Positions 53,442 to 61,128 of a DNA stretch of 64,000 nucleotides are shown here, in pieces; positions within the stretch are counted from its first letter, which is position 1, and each line of letters opens with the position of its first letter. The notes beneath the pieces were generated by a model. The model was not told where the DNA came from. It saw nothing but the letters and a program-made list of their open reading frames with translations, and did not search any database. Origin of the DNA: an uncultured Flavobacteriaceae bacterium. GTDB lineage: Bacteria; Bacteroidota; Bacteroidia; Flavobacteriales; Flavobacteriaceae. The DNA is taken from NCBI GenBank assembly GCA_947488345.1, contig CANKZQ010000003.1, forward strand, positions 310,001 to 374,000, written 5' to 3'. Made by a program: the position numbers and the translations under genes.

Positions 53442-55118
53442 CTAGAATTCATCAGTTACACATCCTTGAGATGCTGATGAAACTGTTCTTGCATATTTAT
53501 ATAAGACTCCTCTTTTAAATTTTAAATTGGGGGCTTTCCATTGTTTTTTGCGCTGTGTCAATTCCTCATCGCTCACTTCTAGGACAATGGCATTTTTTTC
53601 TGCATCAATGGTAATTATATCACCATCTTTTACCAATGCAATGGCACCACCTTCTTGCGCCTCTGGGGTGATATGACCTACCACAAACCCGTGCGTTCCA
53701 CCAGAAAATCTACCATCAGTAATAAGCGCCACATCTTTACCTAAACCGGCACCCATGATGGCAGCTGTAGGTTTCAACATTTCGGGCATTCCGGGGCCTC
53801 CTTTTGGCCCTTCATATCTAATAACAACGACATCCCCTTTTTCGACTTTACCATCTCCTATACCATCGTTGGCATCATATTCACTATCAAAAACTTTTGC
53901 TTTTCCAGAAAATTTCAGTCCTTCCTTACCTGTAATTTTTGCCACGCTTCCCTCCTGTGCTAAGTTCCCATAGAGCATTCGCAAATGCCCAGAAATCTTA
54001 ATCGGATTCTCGATAGGCTTTATCACATCTTGACCCTGTGAAAGATCTTCAGCGTCTAATAAATTTTCAGCTAGGCTTTTCCCGGTAACGGTCAAACAAT
54101 CTCCATGCAACAATCCTTTCTTCAATAAATATTTTAATACTGCTGGAATCCCTCCAACGGCATGCACGTCTTCCATCAAATATTGACCACTCGGTTTTAA
54201 ATCAGCCAAAAACGGCGTGTTATCGCTTATTTTTTGAAAATCAGCTAGGGTAAAATCTATCTGTGCAGCCCGCGCAATGGCCAAGAAATGTAAGACTGCA
54301 TTTGTAGAGCCTCCCAAAATCGTTACCAAACGAACGGCATTTTCTAAAGATTTGCGCGTGATAATATCAGAGGGTTTTATATCCTTTTCGAGTAAAAGAC
54401 GCATCGCTTCTCCTGCACGTATCGCTTCTTGTTCTTTTTCTTTTCCGGTGGCCGGATTTGAAGAATTGTATGGTAAGGCCATTCCTAAAGCCTCAATAGC
54501 CGAAGCCATGGTATTAGCAGTATACATTCCCCCACAGGCGCCAGCTCCTGGAATCGCTTTTTCTACAATATGTTGATATTCTTCTTCGCCCATGGTTCCA
54601 GCAACTTTGCTTCCCCAGGCTTCAAAGGCAGAGACCACATCTAATTTTTTTCCGTTATGACATCCCGAATCTATGGTACCTCCATACACCAAAATAGAAG
54701 GTCGATCTAATCGAATCATCGCCATTAAGGCGCCGGGCATATTCTTGTCACAACCAACGACGGTCACCAGACCATCATAACTCATCGCTTGCACTACTGT
54801 TTCCATAGAATCAGCAATAATGTCTCTTGAAGGCAGTGAATATCGCATGCCAGGAGTCCCCATAGAAATTCCATCACTCACACCAATGGTGTTAAAAATT
54901 AGACCGATGATATCCTCATTTTTCGTTCCTTGCTTGACTAATTTAGCCAGATCATTTAAATGCATATTACAAGGGTTTCCCTCATAACCTGTACTTGCAA
55001 TACCGATCATAGGCTTATTAAAATCTTCGGTGGTTAATCCGATACCATGCAACATTGCTTGAGCCGCTGGTTGTGTAGGATCTTGTGTAACTGTTTTGCT
55101 ATATTTATTTAACTTCAT
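53442..55118 (-). CDS. ilvD: Dihydroxy-acid dehydratase IlvD
   Basis: This 558-residue Fe-S dehydratase makes 2-oxoisovalerate and 2-oxo-3-methylvalerate. Cluster cysteines are in [25 protein letters not shown] and [32 protein letters not shown] is the C-terminal family signature. It is the first gene of the ilvD-B-N-C-A operon and lies about 170 bases downstream of the second of two attenuators. Confidence 0.97.
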   Translation of the reverse strand: MKLNKYSKTVTQDPTQPAAQAMLHGIGLTTEDFNKPMIGIASTGYEGNPCNMHLNDLAKLVKQGTKNEDIIGLIFNTIGVSDGISMGTPGMRYSLPSRDIIADSMETVVQAMSYDGLVTVVGCDKNMPGALMAMIRLDRPSILVYGGTIDSGCHNGKKLDVVSAFEAWGSKVAGTMGEEEYQHIVEKAIPGAGACGGMYTANTMASAIEALGMALPYNSSNPATGKEKEQEAIRAGEAMRLLLEKDIKPSDIITRKSLENAVRLVTILGGSTNAVLHFLAIARAAQIDFTLADFQKISDNTPFLADLKPSGQYLMEDVHAVGGIPAVLKYLLKKGLLHGDCLTVTGKSLAENLLDAEDLSQGQDVIKPIENPIKISGHLRMLYGNLAQEGSVAKITGKEGLKFSGKAKVFDSEYDANDGIGDGKVEKGDVVVIRYEGPKGGPGMPEMLKPTAAIMGAGLGKDVALITDGRFSGGTHGFVVGHITPEAQEGGAIALVKDGDIITIDAEKNAIVLEVSDEELTQRKKQWKAPNLKFKRGVLYKYARTVSSASQGCVTDEF

Positions 55119-55291
55119 TAACTAATTTTCTCAATTATTACTCGAATTTAATTTTTTGTGATTCTTCATAGATTCACCTCTCTATTTTAAGGTTAAATTC
55201 ACAGACCCTTATTTTAAATCAATCTACTGATAATCATTGTTTTAAAATTTTAAATATTACTATACTCATGCCTATAATTTTAAGTCACAAA

Positions 55292-55321
55292 AAAACCTGT
55301 ATCGCATTTGATACAGGTTTT
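55292..55321 (-). terminator. ilv attenuator 2: terminator hairpin
   Basis: On the minus strand AAAACCTGTATC (55310-55321), loop AAATGC, and GATACAGGTTTT (55292-55303) form a perfect 12-bp stem continued by Ts. It is downstream of the second leader ORF. The segment GATATAGGATTT (55337-55348), which begins in that ORF's stop codon, can pair with the left arm (11 of 12 positions, one a G-U pair) and act as antiterminator. Confidence 0.85.
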
Positions 55322-55346
55322 CGTTTTTATAAACACAAATCCTATA

Positions 55347-55406
55347 TCAAATCTTTACAGAAATGATAACCTCAATACTTTTGATAATGACTATGATGTT
55401 TTTCAT
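55347..55406 (-). CDS. ilv leader peptide 2 (19 aa, Ile/Val-rich)
   Basis: The ORF encodes MKNIIVIIKSIEVIISVKI. Eight Ile and three Val make up 11 of 19 residues, and there is no Leu. It matches the products of the ilv operon it precedes. Its TGA stop lies inside the antiterminator arm of the following hairpin, so a ribosome reaching the stop would cover that arm and let the terminator form. A ribosome stalled at the GTT ATC ATT codons would leave the arm free. The start is the only ATG; the region before it is A-rich. Confidence 0.85.
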   Translation of the reverse strand: MKNIIVIIKSIEVIISVKI

Positions 55407-55422
55407 GTTTATTGGAACTAAA

Positions 55423-55452
55423 AAAGCCTTCCTAAATACTTAGGAAGGCTTT
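55423..55452 (-). terminator. ilv attenuator 1: terminator hairpin
   Basis: On the minus strand AAAGCCTTCCTAA (55440-55452), loop GTAT, and TTAGGAAGGCTTT (55423-55435) form a perfect 13-bp stem continued by a six-T run. The segment AGAGAAGG (55481-55488), overlapping the stop codon of leader ORF 1, can pair with CCTTCCT in the left arm (7 pairs with one bulge), giving an alternative antiterminator. Confidence 0.85.
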
Positions 55453-55486
55453 AAATTATTTATTCAATTCTAGATACCGTCCTTCT

Positions 55487-55543
55487 CTATGGTGAAATAA
55501 TCACACTCTTAATGACAACGATATTTAAAAAACTATTCTTCAT
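55487..55543 (-). CDS. ilv leader peptide 1 (18 aa, Ile/Val-rich)
   Basis: The ORF encodes MKNSFLNIVVIKSVIISP. Its core NIVVIKSVII has seven Ile/Val residues. It begins with MKN like leader peptide 2 and shares an IKS motif with it, which suggests the two arose by duplication. Its TAG stop overlaps the antiterminator arm of attenuator 1. It starts 8 bases after the -7 element of the putative promoter, so the transcript has almost no 5' untranslated part. Confidence 0.8.
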   Translation of the reverse strand: MKNSFLNIVVIKSVIISP

Positions 55544-55556
55544 TTGTTAAACAAAT
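55542..55556. repeat. Perfect 7-bp inverted repeat at the ilv promoter
   Basis: ATTTGTT-A-AACAAAT lies between the -7 element and the start of leader ORF 1 and could be an operator shared with the divergent gene at 55629. Confidence 0.4.
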
Positions 55557-55581
55557 ATTAGTAATTCTTTTTGAAATTCAA
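55552..55581 (-). promoter_or_regulatory. Putative promoter of the ilv operon
   Basis: The minus strand has TTG (55579-55581), 18 bases, then TAATATTTG (55552-55560). It resembles TTG-N17-23-TAnnTTTG but with one extra base inside the -7 element. Confidence 0.5.
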
Positions 55582-55628
55582 AATTCATCTCGTTTTTTTG
55601 TATTTTTAAGATGAAAAATGATTGACAT

Positions 55629-56666
55629 ATGCTCAAAAGAATTAAATATTTATTGGTCTATTCTTTACCCATTGTAACCTATATTTCGTTAACCTCTAAG
55701 GGCATTTATACATTTTTACCTCTATTGCTATTCTTCGGATTGGTTCCGTTGTTAGAATTATTCTTCAAACCAGATGCGAGCAATTTTGATAAAGAAACTG
55801 CTAAATTTGAGAAAGAAAACAAATTGTATAATTGGATATTATATGCCGCCGTACCCGTTCAAATAGGTATGCTTATTTTCTTTTTTTATTCGATGCAGGA
55901 ACCCTTAACAGTCGTTGAACGAATTGGTAGAATATCATCTACGGGCATTATGTGTGGTGTTTTAGGCATCAATCTTGGTCATGAATTAGGACATCGTCTC
56001 AATACAACAGATCAGTTTTTAGGTGAATTGATGCTACTTACTTCTTTGAATACTCATTTTTTACCTTATCACAATGGAGGTCATCATTTTAACGTAGCTA
56101 CCCCAAACGATGCAGCAACCGCCCGTAAAAATGAAATATTATATATTTTCTGGTTTCGATCTCATTTTTCGAGTTATCTCGAAGCCTGGCAGTTGGAAAA
56201 TAAACGTATGCATGAAATTGGAAAAGGTGTGTTTTCTCTGTATAACAAAATGGTGAAGTATACCATAGCGAATATCTTACTGTTATTTATTGTTTTTTAC
56301 TTTTTCGGATTAACCGTTTTACTAAGTTTTATTGGCGCCGCTATTATTGGAATTTTGTTATTACAAACGGTTAATTATATTGAGCATTATGGCCTGTTGC
56401 GAACCAAGAACGAACACGGTCGATATGAGCGTGTTCGACATACACACTCATGGAATTCAGATCATATTATTGGAAGATTGGTTTTATTTAATTTATCACG
56501 ACATTCTGATCATCACTATAACGGTAGTAAACATTATCAGGTATTAAAGTCACTACCTGAAAGTCCGCAGATGCCTACTGGATATCCAGGTATGATGTTG
56601 TTCTGTTTGATTCCTCCGTTATGGTTTAAGTATATGAATGCTAAAATAGCTACCTTTCAGCATTAA
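55629..56666 (+). CDS. AlkB-type alkane 1-monooxygenase-like membrane di-iron protein
   Basis: This 345-residue integral membrane protein has about six helices and the full histidine set of AlkB/fatty-acid desaturase-like hydroxylases: HELGH at 118-122, HNGGHH at 148-153 followed by VATPNDAATAR, NYIEHYGL near residue 247, and SRHSDHH near 295. The VATPxDxAxAR and NYIEHYGL motifs are typical of AlkB rather than desaturases. No rubredoxin gene is adjacent. The substrate may be alkanes or another long hydrocarbon chain. It is followed after 13 bases by a nitroreductase-family gene. Confidence 0.88.
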   Translation: MLKRIKYLLVYSLPIVTYISLTSKGIYTFLPLLLFFGLVPLLELFFKPDASNFDKETAKFEKENKLYNWILYAAVPVQIGMLIFFFYSMQEPLTVVERIGRISSTGIMCGVLGINLGHELGHRLNTTDQFLGELMLLTSLNTHFLPYHNGGHHFNVATPNDAATARKNEILYIFWFRSHFSSYLEAWQLENKRMHEIGKGVFSLYNKMVKYTIANILLLFIVFYFFGLTVLLSFIGAAIIGILLLQTVNYIEHYGLLRTKNEHGRYERVRHTHSWNSDHIIGRLVLFNLSRHSDHHYNGSKHYQVLKSLPESPQMPTGYPGMMLFCLIPPLWFKYMNAKIATFQH

Positions 56667-56679
56667 TTCTTCAAAAAAT

Positions 56680-57417
56680 ATGACACACGAAAAAAGCGTT
56701 TCAGAAGCTGTTCATTACAGGCGATCGGTACGAATTTATGACCCTGAAAAACCAATAGATCCTGTCAAAGTAAAAGAATGCATCGTGCTAGCTTCATTGG
56801 CTCCAAATAGCAGTAATATGCAGTTATGGGAGTTTCATCATATCACTTCTGAGAATATTAAAAAGAAAATGATCCCTTTATGTTTAGATCAGAATACCGC
56901 TAAAACAGCCGAGCAATTTGTGGTTGTTACGGTGCGCAAAGATCAATGGAGAAAGCGTCAACGAGCAAATTTAGGCTATGTTGATGCGGTTTACGGTAAA
57001 GGAACTCCGAAAGCAAAACAATCGAGTCGAGAAAAAGTAGCGAGAGCTTATTATGGAAAACTAATGCCCTTTGCTTATAGCGACTTTTTAGGTCTTTTCG
57101 GTTATCTAAAATATTTAATGATTCTTGTTTTAGGAATTTTCAAACCTACATACAGAGAAGTACGCAAACAAGACATTCGCGTGGTGGCTCATAAGAGCGC
57201 GGCACTTGCCGCTCAAAACTTTATGTTGAGTATGGCCGCTATTGGATATGACACCTGCCCTATGGAAGGTACCGATACTTGGCGCATTAAACGTTTATTA
57301 AACTTACCTCTAGGTGCTGAAATAAATATGGTTATCAGTTGTGGTATTCGCAAACCCGAAGGTGTGTATGGTGATCGTTTTAGAGTGCCTTTTGAAGAAA
57401 TTTATACCAACGTGTAG
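56680..57417 (+). CDS. Nitroreductase family protein
   Basis: This 245-residue FMN-dependent oxidoreductase has the phosphate-binding start HYRRSVRIYDPEKPIDPVKV, the LASLAPNSSNMQLWEFHHI segment, and a C-terminal GYDTCPMEGTD block. The physiological substrate is not deducible; members reduce nitro groups, quinones or enones. The close spacing to the AlkB-like gene (13 bases) suggests joint transcription and possibly supply or detoxification of a shared substrate. Confidence 0.85.
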   Translation: MTHEKSVSEAVHYRRSVRIYDPEKPIDPVKVKECIVLASLAPNSSNMQLWEFHHITSENIKKKMIPLCLDQNTAKTAEQFVVVTVRKDQWRKRQRANLGYVDAVYGKGTPKAKQSSREKVARAYYGKLMPFAYSDFLGLFGYLKYLMILVLGIFKPTYREVRKQDIRVVAHKSAALAAQNFMLSMAAIGYDTCPMEGTDTWRIKRLLNLPLGAEINMVISCGIRKPEGVYGDRFRVPFEEIYTNV

Positions 57418-57538
57418 CGCATCAAGTTAAATATTTTGGGTATATTTTCTGAATCATTGTATGTTGGTTCTGATTGAACCCTCCCCTCTTTCTAAATAAC
57501 GCTCGCATCGGTCTTTGTTCGACACTTTCGATATGTTC

Positions 57539-58645
57539 TTATTTTTTTCTAGTTCTATAGTATAGATTCCAAGCGCCAGAATTCGATTCAACTATATCTG
57601 GAAGGCCATCACCATTCAAATCTCCTATCTCTATATTATAGGTATTCTCCTTTAAATCTTCTCGCAATCCGATTTCGGTAAAGGATCCTTTCTTACTACC
57701 TAAGAAAACATAGTTTCTATCGCCAGAATTCCCTTCTACAATATCTAAATAACCGTCATTATTAAAGTCTGCTATCTTTACAGATGCAGTTCTTCGTTGT
57801 GTAGTGAATTCGAAAATCTTATCGAATGTTAGTTCTTTGTCGCCAAAATAAATGCTATTCGTTGCTTTTAAATTTCCAGTTACGATATCTAAAAATCCAT
57901 CCTTGTTAAAATCGCCAATATCAACCGATCTCGTTTCATCCGTTTCTTTACCAAACACTATTACTTTAGAAAAATTTAATTTTCCATCATTGAGATGAAT
58001 CTTATTTTCACTTCGTCTTTCTGCCGTCACCAAATCTAAATGGCCATCTTTATTGAAATCAACTGCTTTGGTTTGAATTGTTTGGTCAACGGCATTCCCG
58101 AAGGTTACTATTTTTTCAAAATTACCTTTTCCATCATTGAGACAGATTTCATTTGTGGCCTTGCGATTAGACAAGATCAAATCGACGTCTCCATCATTGT
58201 CAATATCGGCAATTTCTAAATTTCTTGATGGTGATTTAGAACCAAAGGAAATCCCTTTTGAAAAGGTGTTGTCCGCTCTACCAAAGTAGATCATATTATC
58301 TATATTATCGTTAGCAACGGCAATATCCATAAAACCATCTTTATTGAAATCGGCACTTTTTATGGCATATGAAGCATCCATGAGTTGTCCAACACGTTGT
58401 GCGACTTTAAAACCGCCTTTACCGCCATTGTAATAGATATAATTTTGTTGTGCCCAATGTCGCCCATTAGCAACAAGGGCATCTAAATCTCCATCTTGAT
58501 CAATATCGAAAAGAGTGATGGATGCGGTACGGTTGGCCAGTGTACCTATAGAAAATGCGCCATCAGCATTAAAAAAGGAGACTTCCTGTGCAAAGCTAAA
58601 TTGCATACATAGGATCGCAATGCTTATGGTTTGTATCTTTTTCAT
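57539..58645 (-). CDS. Secreted FG-GAP/VCBS repeat protein
   Basis: This 368-residue exported protein has a signal peptide of about 19 residues (cleavage after FSFAQ). Seven repeats of about 46 residues follow, each containing a calcium-binding-type motif such as DQDGDLDAL, NKDGFMDIA, DNDGDVDLI, NKDGHLDLV, NKDGFLDIV, NNDGYLDIV and NGDGLPDIV. It should fold as a seven-bladed beta-propeller like integrin alpha heads. Binding partners are unknown. No T9SS C-terminal domain is visible. It directly abuts the upstream penicillin acylase gene. Confidence 0.85.
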   Translation of the reverse strand: MKKIQTISIAILCMQFSFAQEVSFFNADGAFSIGTLANRTASITLFDIDQDGDLDALVANGRHWAQQNYIYYNGGKGGFKVAQRVGQLMDASYAIKSADFNKDGFMDIAVANDNIDNMIYFGRADNTFSKGISFGSKSPSRNLEIADIDNDGDVDLILSNRKATNEICLNDGKGNFEKIVTFGNAVDQTIQTKAVDFNKDGHLDLVTAERRSENKIHLNDGKLNFSKVIVFGKETDETRSVDIGDFNKDGFLDIVTGNLKATNSIYFGDKELTFDKIFEFTTQRRTASVKIADFNNDGYLDIVEGNSGDRNYVFLGSKKGSFTEIGLREDLKENTYNIEIGDLNGDGLPDIVESNSGAWNLYYRTRKK

Positions 58646-61021
58646 TTAATTATTAGGTTTTAATACCAATCTGTTTTCAGATTGCTCAATCGTTCCCTTA
58701 TTTAATAGCATCGGTACAAACTCCCCATCGACAAATTTTTGCGCTTGATCGTTGTAATGAGGACTCAACGGATTACCCGACTGACCCGTAGGTAAAATAC
58801 TCATACTACCCTCAACTTCAGAAAAATCAATCACACGTCGTGTGGATGGACCCGAAGTCACTTTATAATAACCACTGCCATTTAAACTAAATGCTAAATT
58901 GTTAATGACTTCTTTACCTCCATTCACTTCATATGGTCCAACATTAAAATACTTCCGCAAAGATGCTACACTACCCATCGCATGATTGTGTTCTATGGTA
59001 TGCACTCTGTTCCATGTCCAACTCTTCATATCTTCACCTAATTGATTTTCTAAAAATGCGACCGCTCCGCGGATCGACTTACTTAAAATGAACTGCCTCG
59101 TTTCGGTTATATCTTCGGTCGAGATATCATCCCACCATACTGAGCTATCTCTCGCAATCTGTGCTGGGGTCGTCTTTTTTTGGTGCGAGGTATTGAGAAA
59201 TATCTTAAATGTATCTCCTAGTTCATCTTTATAGGTATTGACCAAGAACTCATACAGCACACGATTGTAAATTGTAGGAGCGACACTTTCTAGATTGTAA
59301 TTGCCATCCCAGGCTTTTAAAAGATCTAATGCCTTGTTTTCTTTATCAGAAAAATCGACATCGCTAACCCCGGTAAGAATGTCTCTGATAATGTCGGGCG
59401 TCGTTGCGCTCGTCACATCATTGATCATTCTCATAACATCTTGTTTTGTAAAGTCATTTTTCGCCTCTAATAAATTAACAATCCGCGTAGCTCTATCTTT
59501 TGGTTGATAATACCCCGGATATAAAATACCTGCAATCGAATCTGGTTGATTATTTGCAGAGTAGACATACTTCCATGCTGGGTTAATTGCCTGAGGGTTC
59601 TCTTCAAAATCTAAATATTCTTTTTCATCATCATTACTATTCCCTTTTAAAATCAACTTAGGATTTACCTCATTTTTAAACTTGTGAAGTTTGGCAGAAG
59701 CAAACCAGGCAATATTGTTTTCGGCATCGCCGTACATCACATTTAATCCAGGAGCATGAATCAAGCTTGCAGCTTCTTTGAATTCAGATAGGTTTTTAGC
59801 ATGCGACATTTGATAGGACACATCTAGCATTCTGTTTTCAAAATTGGTGTATACCCAATCCATGGCGATGGGGCGTTCATCATTGATTTGTTCAATCATA
59901 TCATTAACAATCGGGCCATGCTGACTTACTCTTAGATCATATGATACGGTCGCACCATCTTTTACCTTGATATTTTTTTTGATTATTTCATAAGATTTTG
60001 GGCCTTCGGGTGTCAAATATTCTGCTTCGTTCGAGGGATTGTTCTCCTCAAAATAAAAGTCGACATCGTCATTAGCGAACATCGTTAAACCATAAGCATA
60101 GTTTCTATTATGTCCTAACAAAGGAAAAGGTGTTAAGGCCAAATTATAACCATACATTTCGTAATCTGGTGTTACAATATGCGATTGATACCAAACAGAA
60201 GGTTGTGAAAAACCAATATGTGGATCGTTGGCAAAAATCACCTTCCCATTTTTTGTTTTTTCGGGACCCAAGACCCAACTATTACTTCCGATGAAAGGGG
60301 AAATTGGCAATGCTTCGTATACCTCAGCCACCGCCTCTGCTAAACGACTTTCAAGAATGGCATTTTTCTCATTTTTAATCAGGGTTTGACCTTCGATTGG
60401 GATATCCAGTTCTCGCAAATAATCAGCCCCTAGTTTCTCCTTTATTTCGGTTAGAACGGGCTCGGTTTTATGTGCGATGGCGAAACTAAAGCCCATATAG
60501 CCAATCACATTATAGATATCCTTTAAGGTATATTCTTCTTTGCTTAGGCCAACCAAATAAAACTCTATGGGTGTTGGACCATTTTTAATATATTGATTAA
60601 CGCCATCTAAATAGGCCACGGCCAATTGGTATGCCTTGCTGGTACGATCTAAATTTTTAATAGTTTTTTCGGCGGCTTCTTCAATCCCTAAACTAGAAAA
60701 GAATTTATCATTTCGAACTAATTTTTCACCAAAAACTTCAGACAATCTACCCGCCGCAATTCTACGAATCAATTCCATTTGCCACAATCTATCCTGTGCA
60801 TGCGCATAGCCTAAAGCACGTCGTGCATCAAGTTCATTTTGTGCATATATATGAGGCACTCCATAATCATCGTAAAAGATATTGACTTCGTTTTGGAGGT
60901 TCGCCAGTTTTAGTTCACCATCGTACGTTGGTTTTAAACTTCGGGTAAAAAAGAATCCAAAAATTAAGAATAGAATAATGATGGCAAGAAGTACTAGGAG
61001 TATTTTTTTTAGAAGGCGCAT
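58646..61021 (-). CDS. Penicillin acylase family Ntn hydrolase
   Basis: This 791-residue N-terminal-nucleophile hydrolase has an N-terminal membrane anchor or signal (about 4-25: LKKILLVLLAIIILFLIFGF). The alpha-chain region follows, with YGVPHIYAQNELDARRALGYAHAQDRLWQ split over residues about 52-81. The autocatalytic cleavage site precedes Ser246 in FIGSNSWVLG, and the beta chain has ANDPHIGF and RVHTIEHNHAMG. Family members hydrolyse acyl amides such as acyl-homoserine lactones or beta-lactam side chains; the substrate is unknown here. The ATG at 61021 is preferred to 61093, whose extension runs into the coxA terminator. Confidence 0.9.
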   Translation of the reverse strand: MRLLKKILLVLLAIIILFLIFGFFFTRSLKPTYDGELKLANLQNEVNIFYDDYGVPHIYAQNELDARRALGYAHAQDRLWQMELIRRIAAGRLSEVFGEKLVRNDKFFSSLGIEEAAEKTIKNLDRTSKAYQLAVAYLDGVNQYIKNGPTPIEFYLVGLSKEEYTLKDIYNVIGYMGFSFAIAHKTEPVLTEIKEKLGADYLRELDIPIEGQTLIKNEKNAILESRLAEAVAEVYEALPISPFIGSNSWVLGPEKTKNGKVIFANDPHIGFSQPSVWYQSHIVTPDYEMYGYNLALTPFPLLGHNRNYAYGLTMFANDDVDFYFEENNPSNEAEYLTPEGPKSYEIIKKNIKVKDGATVSYDLRVSQHGPIVNDMIEQINDERPIAMDWVYTNFENRMLDVSYQMSHAKNLSEFKEAASLIHAPGLNVMYGDAENNIAWFASAKLHKFKNEVNPKLILKGNSNDDEKEYLDFEENPQAINPAWKYVYSANNQPDSIAGILYPGYYQPKDRATRIVNLLEAKNDFTKQDVMRMINDVTSATTPDIIRDILTGVSDVDFSDKENKALDLLKAWDGNYNLESVAPTIYNRVLYEFLVNTYKDELGDTFKIFLNTSHQKKTTPAQIARDSSVWWDDISTEDITETRQFILSKSIRGAVAFLENQLGEDMKSWTWNRVHTIEHNHAMGSVASLRKYFNVGPYEVNGGKEVINNLAFSLNGSGYYKVTSGPSTRRVIDFSEVEGSMSILPTGQSGNPLSPHYNDQAQKFVDGEFVPMLLNKGTIEQSENRLVLKPNN

Positions 61022-61076
61022 TGAATAGGGGTTACTTTTTCTCAAATATAGTAAAAACCTCAAAGCGAAATAGCGT

Positions 61077-61105
61077 AAAAAAAACAGCCTCAAAAATTGA
61101 GGCTG
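61077..61105 (-). terminator. Intrinsic terminator after coxA
   Basis: On the minus strand ACAGCCTCAA (61096-61105), a 3-base loop, and TTGAGGCTGT (61083-61092) form a perfect 10-bp stem followed by seven Ts. It sits 24 bases downstream of the coxA stop. Confidence 0.92.
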
Positions 61106-61128
61106 TCTTGTGTCTATTTACTATGCAT

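Larger units (their letters stand above)
55119..55628. other. Regulatory leader region of the ilv operon
   Basis: This 510-base region, read on the minus strand, contains in order: a promoter (55552-55581), a first Ile/Val-rich leader ORF (55487-55543), a first terminator (55423-55452), a second leader ORF (55347-55406), a second terminator (55292-55321), and about 170 bases of AT-rich 5' sequence before ilvD. The right end must also hold the promoter of the divergent alkane monooxygenase-like gene; I could not place it. Confidence 0.8.

Noticed and set aside
53402-53452. N-terminal extension of ilvB
   Set aside because: It overlaps ilvD and is not conserved in type; the internal ATG fits the family start.
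55234-55269. 11-codon minus-strand ORF (MSIVIFKILKQ) downstream of ilv attenuator 2, considered as a third leader peptide
   Set aside because: No terminator or antiterminator structure follows it; AT-rich codons alone can explain the Ile content.
57466-57480. GGTTC-TGATT-GAACC hairpin between convergent genes
   Set aside because: Short stem and no T-tract; not enough to call a terminator.
61022-61093. N-terminal extension of the penicillin acylase gene
   Set aside because: The upstream start lies in the coxA terminator, and a normal signal anchor begins at 61021.
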